Shown here in pieces: positions 17,144 through 26,069 of a DNA stretch of 64,000 nt. The translations under genes and the position numbers were made by a program. The DNA lies in assembly GCA_017381935.1 (NCBI GenBank), contig JAFOBG010000005.1:1-64000 (forward strand). Direction: 5' to 3'. Position 1 is the stretch's first letter, and every line of letters begins with the position of its first letter. The DNA comes from Alistipes sp. (GTDB taxonomy: Bacteria; Bacteroidota; Bacteroidia; Bacteroidales; Rikenellaceae). The notes below the pieces were generated by a model that had not been told where the DNA came from, ran no database searches, and saw only the letters and a program-made list of their open reading frames with translations.

Positions 17144-17205
17144 GAAAAACGAAGTTTTTCCGAAAGTTTTTGGGCCACTTTTTTCAAAAAGGGGCAGTAC
17201 TGTGG
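17144..17205. repeat. Hairpin module M3, copy 1
   Basis: gaaaaac-GAA-gtttttc hairpin, then cgaaagttttt, a cttttttcaaaaag inverted repeat and gcagtactgtgg. It aligns to 43621-43683 with compensatory changes in the first stem. It is followed by several cagtactcgg-type short repeats (about 17207-17245). Confidence 0.7.
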
Positions 17206-17256
17206 GCAGTACTCGGCAGTACTCGGCGGTACAGTGGGTGGTACTGCGTAGCTAAA

Positions 17257-18639
17257 CTACAAAACTTTTTTCACTAAGGAGAATAGTCTATACGGCATAT
17301 ATCTAAATGGTATATCGAGCCATGTAGGGGTTGACACTACGGAGCGGTAGTGGGAGAATACTTTGAACGACTCTTCACCGTGGTATGATGATAGTCCTGA
17401 GTTACCCACGCCGCCGAAAGGCATATTTTCGTTTGCTATATGCATTATAGTATCGTTTATGCATGCGCCGCCTGATGAGGTAAGGTGTAGCACACGTTCT
17501 GCTACTTGTTCATCTCCGAAGTAGTATAGGGCCAATGGTTTCTCTCGTTTGTTTACAAAAGCTATAGCCTCGTCGGTGGTTGAGAATGTAACTATAGGGA
17601 ATATAGGTCCGAAAATCTCCTCCTGCATGATAGGGGAGTTCGGGTTGACGTTGTCGATAACTGTTGGCTCGATAAATCTCTCGCTACGGTCATATTTACC
17701 ACCTATAACTATTTTTGCGCCCTCTAAATACCCTACCAGACGGTCAAAGGCTCGTTCATTTACTATGCGCACAAAGTACTTTGACTTTTGCGGATTGCGG
17801 CCTAATAGTGAACGGAACTCTTTGCGCAGAGCCTCGATGAGTTGCTCTTTTACGGCTTGATGTACGAGCAGATAGTCCGGAGCTATGCAGGTTTGTCCGG
17901 CGTTGAGACATTTACCCCAAGCAATTCTGCGTGCGACCTTTGTAATCTCTGCAGAGCTATCGACAATACAAGGGCTCTTACCTCCCAACTCTAAAACTAC
18001 GGGTGTGAGGTTCCGAGCAGCAGCAGCCATAACGGTTTTGCCCAAGATTGGGCTTCCGGTAAAGAAGATAATATCATAACGCTCTTCGAGGAGCATTGTG
18101 TTGACTGTTCTATTTCCCTGAACCACAGCGATATACTTATCCTCAAAAGTCTCTTCAATCATCATCTCTAAAACGTGTGCCACGTTTGGAGTATATGGAG
18201 ATGGCTTTAGTATGGCAGTACATCCGGCAGAAATTGCGCCCACAAGAGGGTTGAGCAGCAGCTGCACAGGGTAGTTCCACGGAGCGATGATAAGGCTTAC
18301 GCCGAGTGGCTCGCTTATAATTTTGCTACGTGAAGGGAACATCTTTATCGGGGTGTGGCAACGCTTAGGAGCCGCCCAACTCTTAAGGTGTGAGATATGG
18401 TTTTTAATCTCTCCCAAAACTATGCTTAGCTCTGTTAGATATGCCTCTTCGTAGGATTTGTGCAGATCGGCCCACAAAGCGTCAGTGAGAGGCTTTTCCC
18501 ACTTGATAATTGCCTGCTGGAGACGATGTAATGCTGAAATGCGGAATGGAATGTCGAGTGTATTTCCTGCTTGGAAATATTTACGTTGAGAGGCTACAGT
18601 CTCCTTAATGTAGCTTTGAGAGGTGTTTTCTATTGCCAT
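17257..18639 (-). CDS. Aldehyde dehydrogenase, class 3/fatty-aldehyde type
   Basis: NAD(P)-dependent oxidation of aldehydes to acids. The 460-residue length and lack of the long N terminus of classical ALDHs fit the class 3 group. Motifs are IIAPWNYPVQLLLNPL, KPSPYTP, FFTGSPILGK (cofactor loop), ELGGKSP with the general-base Glu, NAGQTCIAPDY with the catalytic Cys, and EEIFGPIFPI. The C terminus is hydrophobic and basic (FRYMPYRLFSLVKKVL), suggesting loose membrane attachment. It overlaps the SDR gene by 1 nt, so the pair may act in sequence on a long-chain alcohol or aldehyde; that is inference. Confidence 0.88.
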   Translation of the reverse strand: MAIENTSQSYIKETVASQRKYFQAGNTLDIPFRISALHRLQQAIIKWEKPLTDALWADLHKSYEEAYLTELSIVLGEIKNHISHLKSWAAPKRCHTPIKMFPSRSKIISEPLGVSLIIAPWNYPVQLLLNPLVGAISAGCTAILKPSPYTPNVAHVLEMMIEETFEDKYIAVVQGNRTVNTMLLEERYDIIFFTGSPILGKTVMAAAARNLTPVVLELGGKSPCIVDSSAEITKVARRIAWGKCLNAGQTCIAPDYLLVHQAVKEQLIEALRKEFRSLLGRNPQKSKYFVRIVNERAFDRLVGYLEGAKIVIGGKYDRSERFIEPTVIDNVNPNSPIMQEEIFGPIFPIVTFSTTDEAIAFVNKREKPLALYYFGDEQVAERVLHLTSSGGACINDTIMHIANENMPFGGVGNSGLSSYHGEESFKVFSHYRSVVSTPTWLDIPFRYMPYRLFSLVKKVL

Positions 18640-19460
18640 TATTTTCTACCTGTAAAGTTATCCATGGTGTGATAAATTCCAAAAACCTGACCAAAAATCC
18701 AGTCAAACCAACTTGACGGCAATATTCCCTGCATAAGTCGTATAAAGTGCTCAGGGAACGGAATCCAACGCATCAATACTTTGAAATTATTATTTTTTTC
18801 TATTGCTCGGATAATCTGTTTTGCGGCATAGTGCGGCTTTAAAAGGGGTAGCACACGCGATTGCACACCATCGAACATTCCGGTTGTGATGTAGTATGGC
18901 GCAATGGTTGTTATTCTTACCTTGCTATGCCTCTCTTTGAGCTCTATTCTTACAGAGTCCGACCAACCGATAGCGGCCCATTTGCTTGCTGCATAGATGC
19001 TCATTCTTGGGTTGGCAATCATACCGCCTGCCGATGCGATGTTGCAAATATGCCCGCTGTTGTTTGCTATCATGTCCGGCAGAACCTGCAAAGCAACAAC
19101 CATTGGAGCTATGGCATTGATGTTCATCGTGCGATAAATCTCCTCGGTTGTGCAACAGTCGAAGGTCTTGTTGCTCATCACAATACCGGCGCAGTTGATA
19201 AGTATATCCACTTGGCCAACCTCGGCCTTAACCTTTTCGTAGGCCTGTTTTACCATTTTATCATCCGAGACATCTACCCGATACCCGAAAACACGCCCTT
19301 TAGTAGTAAGCTCGGCAACGGTACTGTCGATATTTGCCTGATTGATATCCCAGATAATAAGTGCCGCAGCACCCTTTTCGAGCGACATGGCGCCCATAAT
19401 GCGGCCTATTCCTGACGCTCCGCCAGTAATAAGCACTCTTTTGTCATTAAACTTTCCCAT
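18639..19460 (-). CDS. Short-chain dehydrogenase/reductase
   Basis: Rossmann-fold NAD(P)-dependent oxidoreductase of about 273 residues from the ATG at 19460 (MGKFNDKRVLITGG), chosen because it places the fold at the N terminus; the longest frame adds seven residues. Motifs are TGGASGIG (cofactor loop), DVSDD, NCAG, the catalytic Ser in NIASAGG and YAASK (Tyr/Lys). An Asp after the second beta strand (IIWDIN) suggests NAD preference. It has a C-terminal extension similar to RDH/DHRS-type SDRs that act on lipophilic alcohols. Translationally coupled to the aldehyde dehydrogenase. Confidence 0.88.
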   Translation of the reverse strand: MGKFNDKRVLITGGASGIGRIMGAMSLEKGAAALIIWDINQANIDSTVAELTTKGRVFGYRVDVSDDKMVKQAYEKVKAEVGQVDILINCAGIVMSNKTFDCCTTEEIYRTMNINAIAPMVVALQVLPDMIANNSGHICNIASAGGMIANPRMSIYAASKWAAIGWSDSVRIELKERHSKVRITTIAPYYITTGMFDGVQSRVLPLLKPHYAAKQIIRAIEKNNNFKVLMRWIPFPEHFIRLMQGILPSSWFDWIFGQVFGIYHTMDNFTGRK

Positions 19461-19506
19461 ACACACAAATTTTACACTCACAGTTTGAATGCAAAGAGTT
19501 TTTTAG

Positions 19507-19514
19507 TATTTTTG
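19507..19514 (+). promoter_or_regulatory. -7 box of the aminotransferase-nitroreductase operon
   Basis: TATTTTTG, matching TAnnTTTG, 24 nt before the ATG at 19538. Confidence 0.5.
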
Positions 19515-19537
19515 TATTGCAAAGATAGGAAATAATT

Positions 19538-20746
19538 ATGAAAATTCAAAATGATATTCTGCGTCGTCAGTTCCTCAAACATGTGGGACAGACCTCCCCA
19601 GCCCCTCAGTTGATAACAGTTGACAGGGCCGAGGGCGTGTTCTTCTATACCCCTGAGGGTAAGCGTTATTACGACCTTATTTCTGGAGTATCGGTAAGTA
19701 ATGTCGGCCATGGCAATCCGGCTGTTGTAGAGGCTGTTTGTCGTCAAGCAAGAGACTATATGCATATTATGGTCTATGGTGAAATGGTTGAGCGTCCGCA
19801 GGTTGAGTATGCTACTCTTATAGCCTCACTACTGCCTGAGCCGCTTAATAGTGTCTATTTTCTCAATTCTGGTGCCGAAGCGGTTGAGGGTGCGTTAAAA
19901 CTTGCAAAGCGATATACCGGCAGAACGGAGATGATATCTATGCGCCGAGCATATCACGGCTCTACGCATGGAGCAATGAGTATGATGGGCTTTCCGGAGG
20001 GTGAGGAGTGGAAAAATGCCTTTCGCCCACTTCTGCCCGACTGTAAGGCTATAGAGTATAATAACTTTGATAATCTGCAGCAGATTACCGAGCGTACGGC
20101 ATGTGTGCTCTGTGAGCCGGTGCAGGGCGAGGCCGGCGTGAGATTGCCTGCAGAGGGCTACCTTGAGGCCCTGAGAGCGAGGTGTACAGAGGTTGGTGCT
20201 CTGCTTATTTTTGATGAGATACAGACGGGTATGGGTCGCTCAGGAGAGATGTTTGCTATGCTCAAATATGGCGTTACGCCCGATATAGTATGCCTTGCAA
20301 AGGCCTTTGGCGGTGGTATGCCGTTGGGCGCATTTGTCTCTTCAAATCAGATAATGGATACTCTGCAAAGCAATCCTGTGCTTGGTCATATCACAACCTT
20401 TGGAGGCCATCCGGTGTGTTGTGCGGCGGGCTTGGCGGCAACTAAGTTTATTATTGAGAATGACTTGGTAAAGCAGGTAGAGAGTAAAGGAGCACTCTAT
20501 CAGAGTCTGCTTGAGGGGCATCCTCAGGTTGTTCAGATACGCCGTAGCGGATTGTTACTTGCCGTTGAACTTGGACAGTCGGAGAAACTATATCGTATTA
20601 TGGATATCTTTATCGAGCAGGGCATATTGAGCGATTGGTTCCTCTATTGTGATACGGCATTTCGTATCTCTCCGCCTTTGACAATTACCGAAGAGCAGAT
20701 TGCAGATAGCGCACAGATGATTATTAACGCTTTAGACTGTTTGTAG
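19538..20746 (+). CDS. Class III PLP-dependent aminotransferase
   Basis: The 402-residue fold-type I aminotransferase belongs to the acetylornithine/ornithine/4-aminobutyrate group. Motifs are YYDLISGVSVSNVGH, NSGAEAVEGALKLAK, EPVQGEAGVRLP, the PLP Asp in LIFDEIQTGMGR, the PLP Lys in CLAKAFGGGMPLGA and TTFGGHPVCCAAGLA. Substrate cannot be assigned: no arginine or lysine biosynthesis genes adjoin it. It is followed after 1 nt by a nitroreductase-family gene, so the two are co-transcribed. Confidence 0.85.
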   Translation: MKIQNDILRRQFLKHVGQTSPAPQLITVDRAEGVFFYTPEGKRYYDLISGVSVSNVGHGNPAVVEAVCRQARDYMHIMVYGEMVERPQVEYATLIASLLPEPLNSVYFLNSGAEAVEGALKLAKRYTGRTEMISMRRAYHGSTHGAMSMMGFPEGEEWKNAFRPLLPDCKAIEYNNFDNLQQITERTACVLCEPVQGEAGVRLPAEGYLEALRARCTEVGALLIFDEIQTGMGRSGEMFAMLKYGVTPDIVCLAKAFGGGMPLGAFVSSNQIMDTLQSNPVLGHITTFGGHPVCCAAGLAATKFIIENDLVKQVESKGALYQSLLEGHPQVVQIRRSGLLLAVELGQSEKLYRIMDIFIEQGILSDWFLYCDTAFRISPPLTITEEQIADSAQMIINALDCL

Positions 20747-20747
20747 T

Positions 20748-21380
20748 ATGGCAGATAACTATCTGGGGAAGAAGATGGAGGACTTTTTGGCCGGTAAAAG
20801 TTCCGCACCTAAAAGGGTTATGACCTTCAGTAAACTTGTGGCAAAAAATCGTAGCTATCGAGGTTATGATAACTCCTTTGTGGTGCGTGCAGACCAACTG
20901 CGCCGTATTATGGAGGTTGTGCCGAAATGTCCGTCGGCAAAGAATGAGCAGGTACTCAGACTGCGTCCCGTCTTGTCGGATGAGGCGGATAAGGTACTGC
21001 CATATATCCGTTTGGGTGGGGCTTTGAGGTCTCTTAAACTGCCACTGTCAGGGACAGAGCCACGAGCATTTATTGTTATCTGCTCGACGGTTGAGGAGGA
21101 TAAGTATGTCAATATGGATATCGGCATTGTGGCGCAGACAATGTTGCTTCAAGCTGTTGAGATAGGACTCAATGGTATCTGTATAGGAACTTTTGATAGG
21201 GAGAATGTGCGCCAGAGTCTTGATTTGCCTTATGAGCCGCTACTGATTTTGGCAATAGGCAAGGGTGCAGAAAAAATTACCCTTGTAGAGTCAACAGAGG
21301 GACAGTCAATGAATTATTATCGTCAAGATGGAGTACATTATGTTCCAAAACTTCCTCTCGATACTATTATAATAAAGTAG
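20748..21380 (+). CDS. Nitroreductase family flavoprotein
   Basis: The 210-residue product resembles FMN-dependent NAD(P)H oxidoreductases: N-terminal NRSYRGYDN (phosphate-binding Arg/Ser region), CPSAKNEQVLRL, and a C-terminal half with IGIVAQTMLLQAVEIGLNGICIGTFDRENV and LLILAIGKG, the typical helix and dimer-interface strand. Likely a homodimer in the cytoplasm. Substrate unknown; coupled to the aminotransferase gene. Confidence 0.83.
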   Translation: MADNYLGKKMEDFLAGKSSAPKRVMTFSKLVAKNRSYRGYDNSFVVRADQLRRIMEVVPKCPSAKNEQVLRLRPVLSDEADKVLPYIRLGGALRSLKLPLSGTEPRAFIVICSTVEEDKYVNMDIGIVAQTMLLQAVEIGLNGICIGTFDRENVRQSLDLPYEPLLILAIGKGAEKITLVESTEGQSMNYYRQDGVHYVPKLPLDTIIIK

Positions 21381-21395
21381 AAGCAGTATTTATAT

Positions 21396-21426
21396 TTTGC
21401 AGTTTGCAGAGTGTTAGCTACCTTTG
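21396..21426 (+). promoter_or_regulatory. Promoter of the DUF3078-protease operon
   Basis: TTTG at 21396-21399 and TACCTTTG at 21419-21426, 19 nt apart. The -7 box covers the ATG at 21424, so translation must begin at the ATG at 21451. Confidence 0.8.
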
Positions 21427-21450
21427 CACAAAAATAATAGAATAGTTAGT

Positions 21451-22569
21451 ATGAAGCGATTTTTCCCAATTCTTATTTTGGCAACCCTCTTTGTTGCTAT
21501 AGATAGTAGCGCACAAGTATCAATAAGCGCTGCAACTCCAAAGGTTGAGGCTACATTTGAAGATAGAGTAAAGACTGAGCAGGTAAAGACCGACTACCAC
21601 TCAAGCTCTGCTCAGAAGCGAGCAGAGAGAGCTGCACTACGTAAGGAACACAATAAGTTGGAGGTCAATGCCGGCATTACGGGCTCTTTGTCAAACTTTA
21701 ACAGTAAGTGGCAGGCAGTCAATGGATCAACAAACTCGATTACAGGTATTGCTAACTTCCTTTTGACCCATAATTATAAGAAAGGTCTGTTTAATCTCGA
21801 TAATAAGATTACAGGTAAGCTCGGTGTAACCAATAAGGCTAATGATTGGACAAAGAGTCAGGATGAGTGGTTTATATCAACTGCTCCGGCATATAAGATG
21901 ACAGACCAGTGGAACTTTGGAGCCATAGCCTCTCTGCGTTCTCAGTTTGCAAATGGAGTCAATGCCAATAACCTTCGTGTAAGTCGATTCTTTGCTCCTG
22001 CATATCTAAACCTCTCTCTCGGTTTTACCTATGTGTGTCCAAAGGCGACCTTCCCGATTAAGGTCAATCTCTCTCCAATCTCTCTTAGTGCCACTTATGT
22101 AATGAGCCAGACCATTATGCGTCGCTTTTTTATTGATAAGTTTGGAGCAGACTTAGACTTTGGAAGACGTTATGAGGAGGATTATATGTCGGCAGAGCAA
22201 CTCAATACACCTTATGTTTATGGTCTGACAATTGCAAATGGAAACTCTCGCTATGAGGGTGGTTCATCTGTTCAGATTGATTTCGACAGGACATTTGGTA
22301 GTAAAAAGACTTTCCGTTATCGTACAACCTTCTACTCTTTCTATGGTTGGATTAACGAGATAAGTCAGCAAACAGGCGCAAATAAGGAGCTGAACATGGA
22401 GCATATTGCGCCAAATGTTCGTTGGGAGCATACAGTAGATATCAAGGCTACAAAGTACTTCTCTACTCAGTTCTACTTCCAGATGTACTATAACAAGGCT
22501 CAGTGCAAATCACTTCAGACGCAGATTGTCCTCGGAGTTGGTTTGAGTTATACATTTAAGAATAAGTAA
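21451..22569 (+). CDS. DUF3078 outer-membrane-type protein
   Basis: The product of about 372 residues has a signal peptide (ending DSSAQ), a charged N-terminal linker (residues about 25-75) and then alternating amphipathic strands rich in aromatic residues (NKLEVNAGITGSL, YLNLSLGFTYV, FSTQFYFQMYYN, VLGVGLSYTFKNK), consistent with a beta-barrel protein of the Bacteroidota DUF3078 family. Its role is unknown. The start is fixed by the promoter box at 21419-21426. It shares one nucleotide with the next gene, so it is coupled to the CtpA-type protease. Confidence 0.75.
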   Translation: MKRFFPILILATLFVAIDSSAQVSISAATPKVEATFEDRVKTEQVKTDYHSSSAQKRAERAALRKEHNKLEVNAGITGSLSNFNSKWQAVNGSTNSITGIANFLLTHNYKKGLFNLDNKITGKLGVTNKANDWTKSQDEWFISTAPAYKMTDQWNFGAIASLRSQFANGVNANNLRVSRFFAPAYLNLSLGFTYVCPKATFPIKVNLSPISLSATYVMSQTIMRRFFIDKFGADLDFGRRYEEDYMSAEQLNTPYVYGLTIANGNSRYEGGSSVQIDFDRTFGSKKTFRYRTTFYSFYGWINEISQQTGANKELNMEHIAPNVRWEHTVDIKATKYFSTQFYFQMYYNKAQCKSLQTQIVLGVGLSYTFKNK

Positions 22570-24185
22570 TGAAATTTTTGCAGAGATATGCACTGCCATT
22601 CTTAGTAGTGGCATCAATCTTCCTTTTTGGCTGGATATTCGGTCAACGTCATGGCAGGCGCCTTACTGAGGGACAGATAAATATGATTGTCGGTTCACGG
22701 ATGAACGACAAACTGAATCAGGTTGTAAACTATATCGGCAGTGATTATATCGAGCCACTTACAGCTGACTCTATTACAGAGATGGCCATTCCGGCCATCC
22801 TCAAGGAGCTTGACCCGCACTCGGCATATATTCCTGCCCGAGAGTTTAAGCAGGTTGAGGAGCCTTTGCAGGGTGAGTTTGACGGTATAGGCATTGTCTT
22901 TAATATGGCAACCGATACGGTTATAGTTCTCAATGTCATCCCGTCAGGGCCAAGCCAAAAGGCTGGAATTCTTGCCGGAGACCGCATTATTAAGGTCAAC
23001 GATACCCTTATTGCCGGTCAGAAGATGGAGCAACGAGAGGTTATGAAACGCCTTAGAGGCCCTCGTGGCACAGAGGTTACTCTCTCTTTGGAGCGTAAAG
23101 GTATAGATGAGCCTGTCATAGTCTCTGTTGTGCGAGATGCAATCCCTCTTAATAGCGTTGAGGCGACTGTAATGATGACCGATAAGATTGGCTTTATCCG
23201 GCTGTCTCAGTTTGCAAGAACATCATTTAAGGAGATAAAAGAGTCTGTCGATACCCTTCGTAAGCAGGGCATGACAAGCCTTATTCTCGACCTTCGTGGT
23301 AACTCAGGAGGTTTTCTTGACCAGGCTATACTTATTGCTAATGAGTTCTTGGATAGAGGGAAACTTATTGTCTATACAGAGGACCGTAATAAGAAGCAGG
23401 TCCGTCAACATAGCGACGGTAGAGGTAGCGCTACAGACCTTGAAATAGCAGTGTTGATAGACGAGGGTAGTGCCTCTTCAAGTGAGATTTTGGCAGGTGC
23501 TCTGCAGGATAACGACCGAGGCACAATTATAGGCCGTCGTAGCTTTGGTAAGGGCCTTGTGCAGTCGCAAGTTCCATTCTCTGATGGCTCGGCAATGCGT
23601 CTGACCGTTGCAAAATACTTTACCCCTACAGGTCGCTCTATTCAGAAACCTTATACAGCTGGCGATGAGGAGGGGTATAATATGGATATTGTTAATCGCT
23701 ATAAGCATAACGAGTTCTTCTCGGCGGACTCTATCCACTTTGCAGACTCTTTGAAGTTTACCACTCCAAAGGGGAAGACTGTCTATGGCGGTGGCGGTAT
23801 TATGCCGGATATATTTATTCCGCTTGATACGGCTAATATGAGTAAGTACTACCTTGAAGTATCAGGGCGCAACATCCTCTACCGATATACTATCGACTAT
23901 GCCGATGCACACCGCAAGGAGCTTAGTCAGGCTAAATCGCTAAAGGATATAGAGCGACTCTTTGCCGCTGATAGAGGTATGTTTAACCGCTTTGTGGAGT
24001 ATGCATCTAAGAGTGGTGTAAAGCCTAATTGGGGGCAAATTGCAACCTCTCGAAAGATTATGGAGGCGCAGCTCAGAGCCTATATTGCTCGTAATTCAGA
24101 GTTTGATAGTAGTGCGTTCTACTACTTTATTTGTCCAATAGATAATACACTCCAAACTGCAATAAAGACCCTTGAAAATGATTAA
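22569..24185 (+). CDS. S41-family C-terminal processing peptidase (CtpA-like)
   Basis: Periplasmic serine protease anchored by one N-terminal membrane segment (residues about 7-25). A PDZ domain follows (about 85-170, with GEFDGIGIVF and AGILAGDRI), then the tail-protease domain with DLRGNSGGFLDQA, the catalytic Ser in GSASSSE (residues 300-306) and the catalytic Lys in RSFGKG (K328), and a C-terminal helical region. It cleaves C-terminal tails of envelope proteins in studied members. A small membrane-protein gene overlaps its end. Confidence 0.93.
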   Translation: MKFLQRYALPFLVVASIFLFGWIFGQRHGRRLTEGQINMIVGSRMNDKLNQVVNYIGSDYIEPLTADSITEMAIPAILKELDPHSAYIPAREFKQVEEPLQGEFDGIGIVFNMATDTVIVLNVIPSGPSQKAGILAGDRIIKVNDTLIAGQKMEQREVMKRLRGPRGTEVTLSLERKGIDEPVIVSVVRDAIPLNSVEATVMMTDKIGFIRLSQFARTSFKEIKESVDTLRKQGMTSLILDLRGNSGGFLDQAILIANEFLDRGKLIVYTEDRNKKQVRQHSDGRGSATDLEIAVLIDEGSASSSEILAGALQDNDRGTIIGRRSFGKGLVQSQVPFSDGSAMRLTVAKYFTPTGRSIQKPYTAGDEEGYNMDIVNRYKHNEFFSADSIHFADSLKFTTPKGKTVYGGGGIMPDIFIPLDTANMSKYYLEVSGRNILYRYTIDYADAHRKELSQAKSLKDIERLFAADRGMFNRFVEYASKSGVKPNWGQIATSRKIMEAQLRAYIARNSEFDSSAFYYFICPIDNTLQTAIKTLEND

Positions 24186-24372
24186 AAAGACACTTTGCAT
24201 AATTCTCCTTCTCGCCGCTGTGGCAGCTGTCGTTTTTGCGGTGTTGGATATGGATAACAGCAGGTCGCTGCTACCTCTTAGCACTCCTTGCACTATCGAA
24301 CAGAGTCAGACTGTTGTTGAGCAGCCCGATACACTGCCTCAGATAGAGACAGATAGTCTTGTTGTGGAGTAA
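24178..24372 (+). CDS. Small single-pass membrane protein
   Basis: A 64-residue frame whose ATG overlaps the protease stop by 8 nt. One hydrophobic segment (residues about 5-25: CIILLLAAVAAVVFAVLDM) is followed by a 40-residue Gln/Asp/Pro-containing tail. The overlap and the well-formed membrane segment argue for expression with the protease. No family recognised. Confidence 0.5.
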   Translation: MIKKTLCIILLLAAVAAVVFAVLDMDNSRSLLPLSTPCTIEQSQTVVEQPDTLPQIETDSLVVE

Positions 24373-24386
24373 AGTCAGTAAGAGAA

Positions 24387-25112
24387 CTAAAATACCTGTT
24401 GCAGTATCTGTATAGATTTGACATTACGGATACTGCTGAGGTGTAGCGTGTAGTAGTCAACAAGAGCTGAAAGCATCTCTACTCTCTCTGTGCGGTTAAG
24501 CCCGATTTCGCCTAAATACTCTACATCACACTCTGTAAGGTCGTTTAACAGACGGGCATAGTGTTGGTTGAAGAATTTGTCATGAAGTGGGTGTATTGGT
24601 GTATAACTTCCCTCTCGCATATCAAACCAACACCCCTCGGTGTAGTTGTTTTCGGGTGAAAAGCCGAGAAATCGACTGATATTGGCAAGAAACCATAGAT
24701 GAAAGTTTGCCACCCCCTCCTCTAACGCATCCAGAGCCTCTATTGAGCCCCAAATAAATGTAAATAGCTCCTCATTGGCCTCACTCTCTCCAATCAGGCG
24801 ATAGAGTACCTCGGCCATAAAGAGGGCTATTGTCGATTTGCGAATATCATAAGGCAACTGTTGCAGTACAATACCGCTACAGACATCCTTTAGACGATGT
24901 AACTCCGATTTGTCGGATATAAGACCCTCAAACTGCAGGGCGAACATCGGCTGGAAGAGAGCCTTTTTTGAGCCTCGAGACTTGCCGGAGCCTATGCCTT
25001 GCACAATGTAGCTCTGACGACCTAAACAGTCTGTGAGCATCTGCACAATTACAGCTTTATCTCCATATTTTACGCAGTTCAGTACAATTCCACGTGCCTT
25101 GTAGCTCTTCAT
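24387..25112 (-). CDS. recO: DNA repair protein RecO
   Basis: Recombination mediator that loads RecA on SSB-coated DNA in the RecFOR pathway. The 241-residue product has the N-terminal OB-fold (SYKARGIVLNCVKYGDKAVIVQMLTD...GRQSYIVQG) and the C-terminal helical domain with FHLWFLANISRFLGFSPEN. The zinc-binding cysteine quartet of some RecO proteins is not evident. The ATG overlaps the xerD stop by 4 nt. Confidence 0.92.
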   Translation of the reverse strand: MKSYKARGIVLNCVKYGDKAVIVQMLTDCLGRQSYIVQGIGSGKSRGSKKALFQPMFALQFEGLISDKSELHRLKDVCSGIVLQQLPYDIRKSTIALFMAEVLYRLIGESEANEELFTFIWGSIEALDALEEGVANFHLWFLANISRFLGFSPENNYTEGCWFDMREGSYTPIHPLHDKFFNQHYARLLNDLTECDVEYLGEIGLNRTERVEMLSALVDYYTLHLSSIRNVKSIQILQQVF

Positions 25113-26023
25113 AGTGTTAATTTATCTATTGCTTGACGCAGGTGCTCCTGGTCAAGGTGGGTGTATATCTCTGTTGTTGTTATATTCTCATGGCCGAGCA
25201 TGTCTTGCACTTGACGAATACTCGCACCACCTGATAGCAGATGTGTGGCAAAAGAGTGCCTAAGAGTATGCGGACTGATGGTCTTGTTTATGCCTGCATA
25301 TTGGGCTGCTTTACGAATAATTGTAAAAATCATCACTCTTGTTAGTTTCCCGCCTCGGTTGTTGAGAAACAGATATTGCTCGCTCTTTTTTGCTTTCGCC
25401 TTGTCAGAGAGACTATTGTCTCTATCATCTAAATATATCATTACCAAATTTTGAGCCTCTCGGCTAATTGGTACAAGTCGTTGCTTGCTACCTTTTCCCG
25501 TGATACGGATATAACCCTCTCCAAAGAAGAGGTCGCATAGCCTAAGTGAGATAAGTTCTGAGACTCTAAGCCCGCAAGAGTACATCATCTCAATCATCGC
25601 TCTATCTCTGCGCCCTTTGACTGTCGTGTCATCTATAGAGCCGATAAGTCGCTCTATCTCGTTTATAGATAACACTTCAGGCAGGTGGCGAGAAGCCTTT
25701 GGTGCCGATATATTCTCGGCCGGAGAGTGCTCTATTTTGTCGGTAAGCATGAGGTAGTTGAAAAAACTCTTTACACCACTTAGCTCACGAGCTTGAGAGG
25801 CCTTTGTATGCTTTATCTCAAATAGGTGGAGTAGAAATCGCTCTATCATATACTCCTCTACGGCTGTTGGCGGCACGTCATACATACGCAGTATAAAGTT
25901 CTCAAAAACAGTGATGTCTCTGATGTATGCCTCAATGCTGTTTGGAGAGAGATTCTTCTCTATTTTGATATATGATTTGTAGGCATGAATTATTTTATTC
26001 CACTTTTCGCTATTTTGTGTCAT
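25109..26023 (-). CDS. xerD: Tyrosine recombinase XerD
   Basis: Site-specific recombinase that resolves chromosome dimers at dif. From the ATG at 26023 (MTQNSEKWNKII) the product is 304 residues. It has an N-terminal SAM-like core-binding domain (SYIKIEKNLSPNSIEAYIRDI) and the catalytic domain with Arg in YSCGLRVSEL, HTLRHSFATHLL (His-x-x-Arg), LGHENITTTEIYTH (His and nucleophilic Tyr). The longest frame adds 11 residues upstream. Its place next to recO, with no integrase-like neighbours, favours XerD over a mobile-element integrase. Confidence 0.9.
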   Translation of the reverse strand: MTQNSEKWNKIIHAYKSYIKIEKNLSPNSIEAYIRDITVFENFILRMYDVPPTAVEEYMIERFLLHLFEIKHTKASQARELSGVKSFFNYLMLTDKIEHSPAENISAPKASRHLPEVLSINEIERLIGSIDDTTVKGRRDRAMIEMMYSCGLRVSELISLRLCDLFFGEGYIRITGKGSKQRLVPISREAQNLVMIYLDDRDNSLSDKAKAKKSEQYLFLNNRGGKLTRVMIFTIIRKAAQYAGINKTISPHTLRHSFATHLLSGGASIRQVQDMLGHENITTTEIYTHLDQEHLRQAIDKLTL

Positions 26024-26069
26024 ATAATTGTTAAATTTGCAGTAGCGAAGATACAAAATTTTACATAAT

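Noticed and set aside
25109-26023. Tyrosine recombinase as a mobile-element integrase
   Set aside because: Coupled to recO, with XerD-like length and motifs, and no att sites or cargo genes nearby.
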